The notes below the pieces were generated by a model. It saw only the letters and a list, made by a program, of their open reading frames with translations, did not search any database and had not been told where the DNA came from. This document shows positions 30,184-39,947 of a stretch of 64,000 nt of DNA, piece after piece. How positions within the stretch are numbered: position 1 is the stretch's first letter; every line of letters begins with the position of its first letter. A program made the translations under genes and the position numbers. Source of the DNA: Clostridiaceae bacterium (GTDB taxonomy: Bacteria > Bacillota > Clostridia > TANB77 > CAG-508); contig JAETPW010000001.1 of the NCBI GenBank assembly GCA_021771025.1, positions 1 through 64,000 on the forward strand, written 5' to 3'.

Positions 30184-30504
30184 ATGGAAAATAGACAAAT
30201 GGAGCAAGCAAATTCTACCGGAAAAGGCGTACAAATCAATGAAAATTCGCCAGAAGTAATTACAAATGATATGTATACACCCGCGTTTTTGAGAGAACAA
30301 ATTGGAAAATTGGTTAGAGTAGAGTTTTTAATTGGAACAGATAATATGGTAGATCGAGTTGGTTTTTTAGAGGATGTAGGGGTTAGTTATATTTTGTTAA
30401 GAGCAGTAGAAAGTGGTAATTTATTGTATTGTGATATTTATTCGATTAAGTTTGTGGCTATTTCGGAATATCCGTATCGTATTGATCATCATTATCAGAT
30501 ATAA
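30184..30504 (+). CDS. GerQ-like spore coat protein
   Basis: Adjacent to CwlJ-like gene; FLREQIGKLVRVEFLIG...FLEDVGVSYILLRAVESGNLLYCDIYSIKFVAI resembles GerQ C-terminal domain. Confidence 0.65.
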   Translation: MENRQMEQANSTGKGVQINENSPEVITNDMYTPAFLREQIGKLVRVEFLIGTDNMVDRVGFLEDVGVSYILLRAVESGNLLYCDIYSIKFVAISEYPYRIDHHYQI

Positions 30505-30507
30505 TGG

Positions 30508-30590
30508 GCAATGTCCAATTGGGGACGTTTCTGTTTGGGACATTTTGTCCAATTAGAAGATGTTTCTTTTTTGGACATTTTTCTTTTTGT
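30508..30590. repeat. REP-like GGGGACGTTTC family element
   Basis: tgtccaattggggacgtttctgtttgggacattttgtccaattagaagatgtttc. Confidence 0.7.
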
Positions 30591-30732
30591 CTTCGGCTTT
30601 TGCTGTTGTTACTGCTCCCCAGTTTGAAGTATATTTTTAGTAGTTGAGATTTTTTTAATATCTCAATTTTTTAGTTTTTACTGTTAGTTAGTTTGTGGGT
30701 GGATTACTGGCAAAGAGAAGAATAAGGGGGGA

Positions 30733-32191
30733 ATTAAGCAAAAGCCAGAAGGAATCACACTGATAGCCTTAGTTGTAACCATCATTGTTTTACTCATCTT
30801 AGCAGGTGTAACTATAGCTACCTTAACTGATCAAAATGGAATTTTAAACAACGCAGTAAAATCAAAAGAACAAACGAGATACCAAAGTGCTAAGGAAAAA
30901 ATAAAGTTAGCCATGAACGGAAGTTATGATACTAATGGAATAATCAATGAAACCAGCTACCAGAATGAGATAACTCGCTTAGGAGGAAGTGCTACCATTA
31001 AAGAAACTGGAGCAATTACAAAAGTAGATGGTTATACTTTTTTAGTTAATTTAAATACAGGAGAAATCGAACAGATAGCAGAACAACCAGAAAATACACC
31101 AGAATATTGGCAAGCAACCACAAAGGAAGATAGTGAGTGGTATAACTATATCGATTTGACTAGTAATGCAACAGTGGAAGTAAATAGTCCAAAATTAAAA
31201 GGAAACATGACCCTAATCAAATACGTAGGAGAAACCCAAGAAGGAAGTAAATGGGCAAACGCGATGACAACAGATGGAAGTATGTGGGTGTGGGTGCCAA
31301 GATATGCGTATAAAATCACAGAAGGGTATCATACAAGTACAGCAGGAACAATAGAAGTAGCCTTTTTAGATGACAACAATAACTTTCTAAATAGTACAGA
31401 CACAGGAATAATAGAAACAGATCCAAGTAAAATAACTTATACGGAAAATAGCCAAGATCAATGGTTAGTCCATCCAGCTTTTACGGCAATAGCAGAGAAC
31501 GGAGGAGGATTTGGAGAACTATCAGGCATATGGGTAGCCAAATTTGAGGCATCAGGAACAGATGCTACTAATTTAGTAGCAAAACCGGGAGTAAATAGCT
31601 TAAGAAATCAAACAATAAATCAATTTTATCATTACGGAAAAGAAGCAACCTTTGGAGAAACACAAAAGCTGAATAGCCATATGATGAAAAATAGTGAATG
31701 GGGAGCTGTAGCCTACCTAACTCATAGTAAATATGGAAGGAATAAGGAAGAACTAAGTATAAATACAAGTAATGATTATTTTACAGGAGGGTCAGAAAAT
31801 AAAAATATAATTTATACAGACAATAAAGATCAAAGTACAACGAAAAATGCTACAGGAATATATGATATAAGTGGTGGAGCATATGAGTATACAGCAAATT
31901 ATATAAATAATGGTCATATTAATTTACAAAATAGGAATTTCAGATGAAGAATCAAATAATTACAATACTAATAGTCAAGTAAAAGGAGATGCAATTTACG
32001 AGACATCTGGTTCAATTGATGGTTCATATTCATGGAACGAAGATTATTCCTATTTTCCAAACACATCTTGGGCATTTTTTCCTAGAGGAGGTATGCACAG
32101 CTCAGGTACTATTGCAGGGGTATTCTTTTTTAGTAGTAGCAAAGGTGATGGTGGTAGCAGTCACTCCTTCTGTCCAGCACTTGCTTTCTAG
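30733..32191 (+). pseudogene. Type IV pilin-like protein, missing canonical start and frameshifted
   Basis: Upstream in-frame KQKPEGITLIALVVTIIVLLILAGVTIATL (prepilin motif) lacks ATG/GTG/TTG; frame lost near 31930 and resumes in ORF 31910-32191 (…SHSFCPALAF). Confidence 0.75.
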
Positions 32192-32444
32192 CAAATGAAC
32201 AATGGATAAAAAATTATCTAGAATAAATAAAGAGGAGTATCAAATGTATATTGTTACTCCTTTTCACTTTTTTTAAATTCTGTGATAAAAATTTATATCC
32301 AATAATAATTCTAAGTGCCATTAAACTGATACTAAATAACTGATTCCATCATTATAAAAAAATGAGCATAAAAAGTTGATTATCCCATTTTTTATTGGTA
32401 AAATAGAAAAGGATTAATCTAAATAAGAAAAGAGGCACAAATTT

Positions 32445-32966
32445 ATGGATCTAGAAATAGAAGAAGCCAAAAAAAATGCAAACAATCGAGACTACATAGT
32501 AAAAAAAATACAAGAAAAAGGAAAAATGCTAGAATTTGCCAGTAAACAATTCCAAGATGATGAAGAAATAGTAAAATTGGCCTTAAACCAAGACGGAGAG
32601 GCATTAGAGTTTGCTAGTGACCGATTAAAAGCTAAAAAAGACATTGTTTTATTAGCCATTAACAAAGCACCTTGGACCGCATGTTATGCTTCAGAAAAAT
32701 TAAAGGCAGATAAAGAAGTTATTTTAGCAAGTGTTAAAGAATATGGTCAAACGTTTTATTTTGCTAGTGAAAGATTAAGAGATGATGAAGAAGTAGTAAA
32801 AGCAGCAGTTAGTAATAAAGGGCTAATTTTAAAATATGCTAGTCTGCGATTACGTTCTCATAAAGAAATTGCTAAAATAGCCATAAAACAGGATAAACGA
32901 GCCTATCATTTTTTAGCACAAGAACTGAAGGAAGATGAAGAAATCAAACAACTTTTAGAAGGGTAA
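32445..32966 (+). CDS. DUF4116 repeat protein
   Basis: Repeats of xxFASxxLxxDxEIVxxAVxxxG. Confidence 0.85.
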   Translation: MDLEIEEAKKNANNRDYIVKKIQEKGKMLEFASKQFQDDEEIVKLALNQDGEALEFASDRLKAKKDIVLLAINKAPWTACYASEKLKADKEVILASVKEYGQTFYFASERLRDDEEVVKAAVSNKGLILKYASLRLRSHKEIAKIAIKQDKRAYHFLAQELKEDEEIKQLLEG

Positions 32967-33064
32967 CTTAAGGTAAAACAAAAAATTTTCCAAAAAAGTT
33001 GTATTTTTCAAAATTATTGGTATAATAAAAAAGATTAAGCAAAAAGAAAAGGGAGGAAATAAAA

Positions 33065-34210
33065 ATGATCAAAAAAGTAGCGATATTAGCCAATGGAGGA
33101 GACGTAGCAGGATTTAATGCTGTTATTCGTGGAATCTTAAAAACAGCAGAAAATACAGGAGTAGAGTGTTATGGCTTTATCGATGGATATAATGGGTTAT
33201 TAAAAAATGAATTTGTCAAATTAAGTACAGCAGAAGCAGGAAATGCTTTAGGAATTTTACCAAAAGGAGGATCTATCATTGGATCATCAACTAATGCCAA
33301 TGTTTTCCATTATAAAGTAGAAAAAGAAGATGGGACTGTTGAGTTTCAAGATCTATCTGATCAATGCGTAGAAAATGTAAAAAGAAATGGTTTTGAATGT
33401 TTATTTACCTTAGGAGGAGACGGAACGCAAAAATCAGCACGTGATTTTTCCTTAAAAGGAATTAATGTGATTGGTGTACCCAAAACAATTGATAACGACG
33501 TAGCTTGTACAGAAATCACTTTTGGTTATAATACAGCAGTATCAGTAGCTATGGAAGCGTTAGACCGCCTTCATACCACAGGGGAAACCCATCATCGAAT
33601 TATGGTATTAGAAGTAATGGGAAGATATGCTGGATGGATTGCTTTAGAATCAGCTATTGCTGGAGGAGCAGACGTAGCCCTTATTCCAGAAATTCCTTAT
33701 GATATTGAGCGAGTAGCTAGCAAAATAAAAAATCGTCAAAAAAGAGGAAAAAATTTCAGTGTAGTAGTCGTAGCAGAAGGAGCAAAACCTAAAGGAGGAG
33801 ATATTACTATCCAAGGAAAACGAAATAATGGTGAAGGAGTAGACAACAACAAATTAGGAGGAGTTGGACAAGTAGTAGCTAAACAATTAGAAGAACTTAC
33901 TGGGTTAGAAGCAAGAAATACAACCCTCGGATATATGCAAAGAGGTGGAACACCAACTGCATTTGACCGTGTACTATCCACAAAATATGGAGTAAAAGCT
34001 ATGCAACTAGCCTTAGAAGGAAAATTCGGAACATTAGCAGTCATCAAAAACGGAAAACTAGACGAAGTATCACTAGAAGAAGTAGTAGGCAACAACAAAA
34101 AAATAGGTGCAGTATCTGGAAATACAGAAGAAAGTAATATTCGCCGAGTAACCATGGATGATGACTTAGTCAAAACAGCAAGAAGCATAGGAATAAATCT
34201 AGGAGATTAG
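33065..34210 (+). CDS. pfkA: 6-phosphofructokinase
   Basis: LGGDGTQKSA, GVPKTIDNDVACTEITFGYNTA, MVLEVMGRYAGWIAL. Confidence 0.93.
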   Translation: MIKKVAILANGGDVAGFNAVIRGILKTAENTGVECYGFIDGYNGLLKNEFVKLSTAEAGNALGILPKGGSIIGSSTNANVFHYKVEKEDGTVEFQDLSDQCVENVKRNGFECLFTLGGDGTQKSARDFSLKGINVIGVPKTIDNDVACTEITFGYNTAVSVAMEALDRLHTTGETHHRIMVLEVMGRYAGWIALESAIAGGADVALIPEIPYDIERVASKIKNRQKRGKNFSVVVVAEGAKPKGGDITIQGKRNNGEGVDNNKLGGVGQVVAKQLEELTGLEARNTTLGYMQRGGTPTAFDRVLSTKYGVKAMQLALEGKFGTLAVIKNGKLDEVSLEEVVGNNKKIGAVSGNTEESNIRRVTMDDDLVKTARSIGINLGD

Positions 34211-34338
34211 CCCGAAAATAATACAGTAAATAAAAGAAAATGAAAGACTTAAAAGGGTGAAAAATAAATTTCACTCTTTTAAATCTATCTACATGTTAAC
34301 ATGAAAATATTTTCACAAATAATTTTTATTTTTACAAA

Positions 34339-34473
34339 TTAGATCAAGAGATTTTTTTATATACACAGCATAAAGGATTATATGAGAAATTTGGATGGAC
34401 TTTTGTCTCTGATATAGACACTTATTCTGAAGCTAAAAGAATTCAGCGATTATATAAATTAACATTAAACTAA
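34339..34473 (+). pseudogene. C-terminal remnant of a GNAT acetyltransferase
   Basis: Frame reads LDQEIFLYTQHKGLYEKFGWTFVSDIDTYSEAKRIQRLYKLTLN* with no N-terminus. Confidence 0.6.
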
Positions 34474-34573
34474 TAGCTAATGGATATTCTAGTGGATTCA
34501 AGTTAAATTTATCTTTATAAGATAGAGGATAAATCATATCAATCGTCAAACGAAGTAGAAAGTTGGTAATAAG

Positions 34574-34801
34574 ATGAAGAAGAAGGAAACCACATTATTG
34601 TTATTAAGAAAAGAAAATGAAATTTTATTAGCGATGAAAAAAAGAGGCTTTGGAACAGGAAGATATAATGGAGTAGGTGGCAAAATAGAAGAAGATGATC
34701 GTTATTGGTTACCACCTATTTTAGAAGGAAAAAAGATAAAGGGATTTTTTGAATATGATGAAGATTGGAATTTGTTATCTCATCAAATAACAGAATTATA
34801 G
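34574..34801 (+). pseudogene. NUDIX hydrolase (8-oxo-dGTPase-like) with internal in-frame deletion
   Basis: N-term LLLLRKENEILLAMKKRGFGTGRYNGVGGKIEE joined to C-term DDRYWLPPILEGKKIKGFFEYDEDWNL; Nudix box absent. Confidence 0.75.
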
Positions 34802-34843
34802 AAAATTAAATGAGAAAAATAGATAAAAATAGGAGATAGATAA

Positions 34844-35437
34844 ATGCGAATAGGGATCGATATCGATGGAGTATTAACTGATGAACACAGATTTATTATA
34901 GATTATGGAACAAAATACCTAAATGATGAAGGGATTAGATACACTTTTCACCAAGATATATATGACAGTCCTAATAGTTTTGAAATTACTAAAGATCAGT
35001 ATGATGCGTTTTGGCGAAAATATCTTGTTTATTATTCCGAAAATAGTTTGATCAGACCGTTTGCCTCAGAAGTTATACAAAAATTAAAACAAGAAAATAA
35101 TGAAATATATATCATAACATCACGTTCTTTTACTACTTATGAAAATGAATATCAACAAAAAATGCAAAATATAGTAAAAAAATGGTTAGCTAAAAATAAT
35201 ATACTATATGACGAAATACTATTTAGTACAAATAAAGCTGAGATAGTGAAAAAAATGAATATAGACGTAATGGTTGAGGATAAACCAGAAAATATATTGG
35301 CAATAGCAAAAATTATACCAGTAATATGTTATAATCATCCATATAATGAGAAACTAGCTGATGCAAATATAATAAGAGCTTATAGTTGGTATGATATTTA
35401 CAAGATATTATTAGAGTTACTAGACCGAAAAGGCTAG
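34844..35437 (+). CDS. HAD-superfamily 5'(3')-deoxyribonucleotidase-like protein
   Basis: MRIGIDIDGVLTDE, IYIITSR, VMVEDKPENI motifs. Confidence 0.8.
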   Translation: MRIGIDIDGVLTDEHRFIIDYGTKYLNDEGIRYTFHQDIYDSPNSFEITKDQYDAFWRKYLVYYSENSLIRPFASEVIQKLKQENNEIYIITSRSFTTYENEYQQKMQNIVKKWLAKNNILYDEILFSTNKAEIVKKMNIDVMVEDKPENILAIAKIIPVICYNHPYNEKLADANIIRAYSWYDIYKILLELLDRKG

Positions 35438-35513
35438 TATAGTTCAACAGAAAAAAATATAAAAGGCAAAGTGAGATAAGGAGAATTTAAATAAAAAATT
35501 AAGGAGGAACAAA

Positions 35514-35930
35514 TGAAAAGAAACAAAGGGATAACCCTAATTGCACTCGTAATTACAATTAAAATTAATCGAACAAGAGGAATTACAAGATACCGTTCCC
35601 TCGGTTATTTGGAATTCACCTTACCATTATCAATTGATAGGTAGTTCTGAACAAGAAAAAATTGAAAAAGTATTAGAAAGAAAATTAGAAGCAACTGATT
35701 TATTTTATGAAATCAATCTAGATGAATTAGGGATGTCAACAGATCAGTCAAAAGAAGTATATTTATACCACAAAAAAGAAGGAAAAATAGTAACCGTTAA
35801 TCCCGAAAATTTAAAAAGAAATCAAGGGGCATGGTATTGGACAAAAACTTCGGTACCTGAAATATATCAATACTTTGAGAATGCAGCGAAACGAATCGAA
35901 ATGTTAGATTTACCAAATTCAAGACTTTGA
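35514..35930 (+). pseudogene. Type IV pilin-like gene with internal deletion/frameshift
   Basis: ATG with aaggagg SD encodes MKRNKGITLIALVITI then shifts frame; other frame continues KLIEQEELQDTVPSVIWNSPYHYQLIGSSEQEK... into ORF 35634. Confidence 0.7.
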
Positions 35931-36084
35931 CCACTTTGGATTTTCCTATCATTATCACTATCAATACTTCACTATGCCAAATGGATAAAAAGTAACATTT
36001 TTTTGTAAATTTTTGATGAAATTGTTGTACAAAAAAAATATTATTGTTATAATTGGGGTATATTAATACAAAGGAGGAATAGAT

Positions 36085-37251
36085 ATGTTAAAAGCAAACG
36101 TAGGATGGAGTACAAATGAAGATAGTTATACACAAGGAAAAGACTCAGCAAAGCAAGCTGTAGTCGATTTAATTCAAACGAAGGTGGCCTTTTTATACAC
36201 CTCAGTAGACTGCAATATCAAACAAGTTTTAGAAGGGGCAAAAACAGAATTAGGAACAGCCCCAATCATTGGATGTACCTCTAGTGGAGGAATTATCACA
36301 CCAGGAGGATTTATTTCATCAGATCATGGATTTTCCGGAATAATGGCAATAGGAGACCCCAATATGGCTGTGGGGGTAGCTGCATCACCAAGAGGAGATG
36401 ACCCAAGAAAAACAGCAAGAGAAGTAGCTAAAGAAGCCATGAGAAAAGTAGGCACAGATCATGCTCCTGCTTATTATTACATGGTTGCTTCACCAGCAGA
36501 GGAAGAAGAATACGTTAAAGGAATTGCTGATGTAATCGGTGAAGTACCTTTTTCAGGAGGGAGTGCAGCAGACAACACTGTAGAAGGAAAATGGAGTATT
36601 TTTACCAATGACCAAATTTTTTCAGACGGTGTAGCAGTAGCGTTTTTCTATACCAACACCCCAATTGAAAATGAATTCACAGGAGGATACCATGAAACAG
36701 TTAACTCAGGAGTTATCACAAAAATCAAAGGAAAACGAACATTAGTCGAAATTGACGGAGTTCCTGCCATTAAAAAATATGCAGAGTGGACAGGCAAAAA
36801 AATGAAAGACCTAGAAGGAGCAAACTTACTATCAGCAACCATAACTGAACCATTAGGAGTAAAAGACAGGCTAGGTGATTTAATTGCCATTCGTCACCCT
36901 ATGTTTGGGAATAAAGATGGATCAATGAATATCGGAAACAATTTAGCCGTAAATACTGCTATCATTCAAATGCAAGCTGATGTTGATGAAATTATTATGG
37001 CTGCAGCCAATACAGCTAAGAAACTGAAAAAAAGACTACCAGGAGAAGCAGGAGCTTATTTATTCATCCATTGTGGAGGAAGAAAATTAGCCATAGGTGA
37101 TCGCATTGGTGAAGTTGCTGATGAAATCAAAAAAGTAGTAGGAGAAACCCCATTTATCATGGCCTTTACTTTCGGAGAATATGGAAATGAAGAACATGGT
37201 GGAAATACTTGTGGAGGATTAATGTTATCCGATACAGCCTTTTGTAAATGA
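36085..37251 (+). CDS. FIST domain (FIST_N/FIST_C) sensory protein
   Basis: IIGCTSSGGIITPGGF, FSGGSAADN, FIMAFTFGEYGNEEHGGNTCGGLMLSDTAF. Confidence 0.85.
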   Translation: MLKANVGWSTNEDSYTQGKDSAKQAVVDLIQTKVAFLYTSVDCNIKQVLEGAKTELGTAPIIGCTSSGGIITPGGFISSDHGFSGIMAIGDPNMAVGVAASPRGDDPRKTAREVAKEAMRKVGTDHAPAYYYMVASPAEEEEYVKGIADVIGEVPFSGGSAADNTVEGKWSIFTNDQIFSDGVAVAFFYTNTPIENEFTGGYHETVNSGVITKIKGKRTLVEIDGVPAIKKYAEWTGKKMKDLEGANLLSATITEPLGVKDRLGDLIAIRHPMFGNKDGSMNIGNNLAVNTAIIQMQADVDEIIMAAANTAKKLKKRLPGEAGAYLFIHCGGRKLAIGDRIGEVADEIKKVVGETPFIMAFTFGEYGNEEHGGNTCGGLMLSDTAFCK

Positions 37252-37281
37252 AGTGCAGGGGAAAAACCACACCTACCAGAA

Positions 37282-37407
37282 AATCAAGAAATATATGCTA
37301 ATCAAGAAATGCAAGAAAATCAACAAATATATGAAAATCCAGAAAACAAAGAAAATCAAGAAGTACATGACAATCAAGAAACACAAAAAACCCAAAAAAA
37401 TTATGAA
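37282..37407 (+). repeat. Seven degenerate 18-bp tandem repeats (NQExxx)
   Basis: AATCAAGAAATATATGCT-like units in register, same frame as FIST and ALDH. Confidence 0.8.
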
Positions 37408-37509
37408 TGTACTTCAATCTGGTACGAAACCAGTGAAGGGCAGGAAGAAGTAAAAGTATGTCAAGTCATTCTGCCCGAAACTAACTATCCAAAGGAGGGA
37501 AAAAAGCCA

Positions 37510-38943
37510 GTGAAAAATTTAATTGGATATGAATGGAAAGAATCATCTAATGGAGCCACTATAGAAGTTGTCAATCCAGCTACACAAGAATTAATCGATA
37601 CCGTTCCTAACGTAACCGAAGAAGACGTTGATGTAGCGGTAAAAGTAGCCAAAGAAGAACAGAAAAAATGGGCAAAAATATCCTTATACGAAAGAGCAGA
37701 AAAATTATATCGTTTTGTTGATCTAGTAGAAGAAAACAAAGAACGTTTATCCATATTACTCACCCAAGAAACAGGAAAACCAATCAAAGAAGCAAGAGCA
37801 GAAGTAGCCAATGTCAAAATTGGGGTAAGAGGATTTATAGAAAAAGCAAAACACCTATACACAGATAGTATTCCAGCAGGAAGTGAAGCAGGTCAAGAAA
37901 CGACTATGCAAATTACCATAAGACAACCAATCGGTGTAGTAGCTGCCATCATTCCATTTAACTTCCCAAGTGATTTATTCTGTCAAAAAGTACCACCCGC
38001 ACTACTTATGGGAAATAGTATTATTGTAAAACCATCAAACTATAATCCATTAACCTTAATCGAATACGTCAAATTAATGGTAGAAGCAGGAGTACCGGCG
38101 GGATGTATCCAAATCCTAACCGGAGATGGACCAATCGTAGGACAAGCTTTAGCCGCACACCCAGGAGTTCACCTAGTATCCTTAACTGGAGGAACAGCAG
38201 CTGGAATGCAAACCATGGGAACCGCTTCTAAAAACCTAACTCACGTTATGCTAGAATTAGGCGGAAACGATGCCTTTATCTTCCTAGAAGACGGAGACAT
38301 GGACTTAGCTGTAAAAGAAACCATCTGGGGAAGGCTATACAATGGAGGGCAAGTATGTTGTGCAAGTAAACGATTCTTAATCCACAACTCACGCAAACAA
38401 GAATTCATCGAACGCATGAAAGAAGTCATCAGTACCCTAAAAGTAGGAGACCCAATGCAAGAAGACACCGAAATGGGACCAATGATCAATATAAATGCAG
38501 CCAAACGCATCGAAGAACAAGTAAATCAAATGATACAAGAAGGAGCAACCCTAGTCTGTGGAGGAAAACGAGAAGATGCCTACTATTACCCAACCATACT
38601 AGACAACGTAACCAAAAACATGGAAGTAGCCAAAGACATGGAAATCTTTGGGCCAGTCATCTCTGTCATCGGATTTGACACCGTAGAAGAAGCCATCGAA
38701 ATAGCCAACCAATCATCCTATGGTCTATGTGGATGTATCTTCACCAAAGACTATTCAAGAGGAATCAAACTATCTCACGACCTAGAATGTGGTGGGGCAG
38801 TCATCAACGGAGCAAGTTTCTATCGTTCCTTTGAAATGCCATTCGGAGGATGGAAACACTCTGGAATCGGAAACGAAGGAGTATCCTCAACATTAGAAGA
38901 AATGTCAAGGTTAAAAACAATTGTTTTAAAAAATGTATTATAG
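37510..38943 (+). CDS. Aldehyde dehydrogenase family protein
   Basis: ELGGNDAFIFLEDGD, GQVCCASKRFL, NPATQELIDTVP; GTG start 9 nt after aaaggaggg is preferred over upstream ATG 37309. Confidence 0.92.
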   Translation: MKNLIGYEWKESSNGATIEVVNPATQELIDTVPNVTEEDVDVAVKVAKEEQKKWAKISLYERAEKLYRFVDLVEENKERLSILLTQETGKPIKEARAEVANVKIGVRGFIEKAKHLYTDSIPAGSEAGQETTMQITIRQPIGVVAAIIPFNFPSDLFCQKVPPALLMGNSIIVKPSNYNPLTLIEYVKLMVEAGVPAGCIQILTGDGPIVGQALAAHPGVHLVSLTGGTAAGMQTMGTASKNLTHVMLELGGNDAFIFLEDGDMDLAVKETIWGRLYNGGQVCCASKRFLIHNSRKQEFIERMKEVISTLKVGDPMQEDTEMGPMININAAKRIEEQVNQMIQEGATLVCGGKREDAYYYPTILDNVTKNMEVAKDMEIFGPVISVIGFDTVEEAIEIANQSSYGLCGCIFTKDYSRGIKLSHDLECGGAVINGASFYRSFEMPFGGWKHSGIGNEGVSSTLEEMSRLKTIVLKNVL

Positions 38944-38956
38944 AGATAGAAAAAGG

Positions 38957-38995
38957 TAGGTAGGGAAATTTAGGGGACGCCCTTTTTTTCCCTAT
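38957..38995. repeat. Left arm of 39-bp perfect inverted repeat
   Basis: taggtagggaaatttaggggacgccctttttttccctat, exact reverse complement at 39875-39913. Confidence 0.95.
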
Positions 38996-39166
38996 CAAAA
39001 ATTTCCCTATTTGATAATAACTAAGAGGGTGCATAAATTTAATCCCCTTACGTATTCTACACGAATACTAGTTGAGTGGTTGCCCTAGTTGTATCTAGGA
39101 AGAAAATTAAGTAATCAGAGTTAAGTAATGAGAGAAAAGCTTTCAAAATAAGGAGGAAAATCAGAA

Positions 39167-39826
39167 ATGAATAAAAAAACCATGATCATAACCATCAGTA
39201 GTGTAGTAGCAGTGCTACTCATCATCGGAATCATTTGGTTTGTTATCGCACAAAATAATCAACATCAAGCAGGAAAATCACAATCAAAAGTAGCAAAGTT
39301 ATTTACCACGTTAACAGAAGAGCAAGGAGGGTATACCTTTACTCGTGAAAAAGATAAAGATAACCAAATCACTAACATGAGAAAAGGAGATAAGGCCTAC
39401 AAAGAAGAAATTGTTGATGGTGGAGTATTGACGTATTTAGTAGTAGAAGGAGATACCTATTTGTTACAAAATGACACCAAAACCTATTATCGCTACCAAA
39501 ATAATGACATGATATTAGGTGAGATCACAAATAACTTAGAAAAAATAAAAGATTCTGATTTTTCTACCGGCAAAGAAACCATAGACAAAAAAGAATATAC
39601 CTATGAAGAATTCTCTGGTTATCAAGAATTTTTAATGGACACTAATTTAACCACCAGTGATAGTAGTAAGGCTAAAACAAGATTTTATTTTAAAGGAAAT
39701 ACGTTAACGTATATCAAAACAATAGTAGGAGATCAAGAAGAACTAATCAAAGTAACCGTAACGAATCAAGCAGAAGATAGCAAATTACAGTTACCACAAG
39801 ACTACCGAAATGGTGAAGAATTATAA
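39167..39826 (+). CDS. Hypothetical membrane-anchored protein
   Basis: aaggagg SD, N-terminal TM/signal; lies between 39-bp inverted repeats. Confidence 0.65.
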   Translation: MNKKTMIITISSVVAVLLIIGIIWFVIAQNNQHQAGKSQSKVAKLFTTLTEEQGGYTFTREKDKDNQITNMRKGDKAYKEEIVDGGVLTYLVVEGDTYLLQNDTKTYYRYQNNDMILGEITNNLEKIKDSDFSTGKETIDKKEYTYEEFSGYQEFLMDTNLTTSDSSKAKTRFYFKGNTLTYIKTIVGDQEELIKVTVTNQAEDSKLQLPQDYRNGEEL

Positions 39827-39874
39827 AATCAAAATAAATAAATAAGTAAGTAAGTAAGTAAGAGTAGTTAGGAA

Positions 39875-39913
39875 ATAGGGAAAAAAAGGGCGTCCCCTAA
39901 ATTTCCCTACCTA
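39875..39913. repeat. Right arm of 39-bp perfect inverted repeat
   Basis: atagggaaaaaaagggcgtcccctaaatttccctaccta. Confidence 0.95.
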
Positions 39914-39947
39914 AATTGCTGATCAATTTTAAGGAGGAAAGAAGAAA

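Noticed and set aside
37249-37251. Selenocysteine UGA at the end of the FIST gene
   Set aside because: I saw no convincing SECIS-like hairpin just downstream, and the ALDH has its own SD and start.
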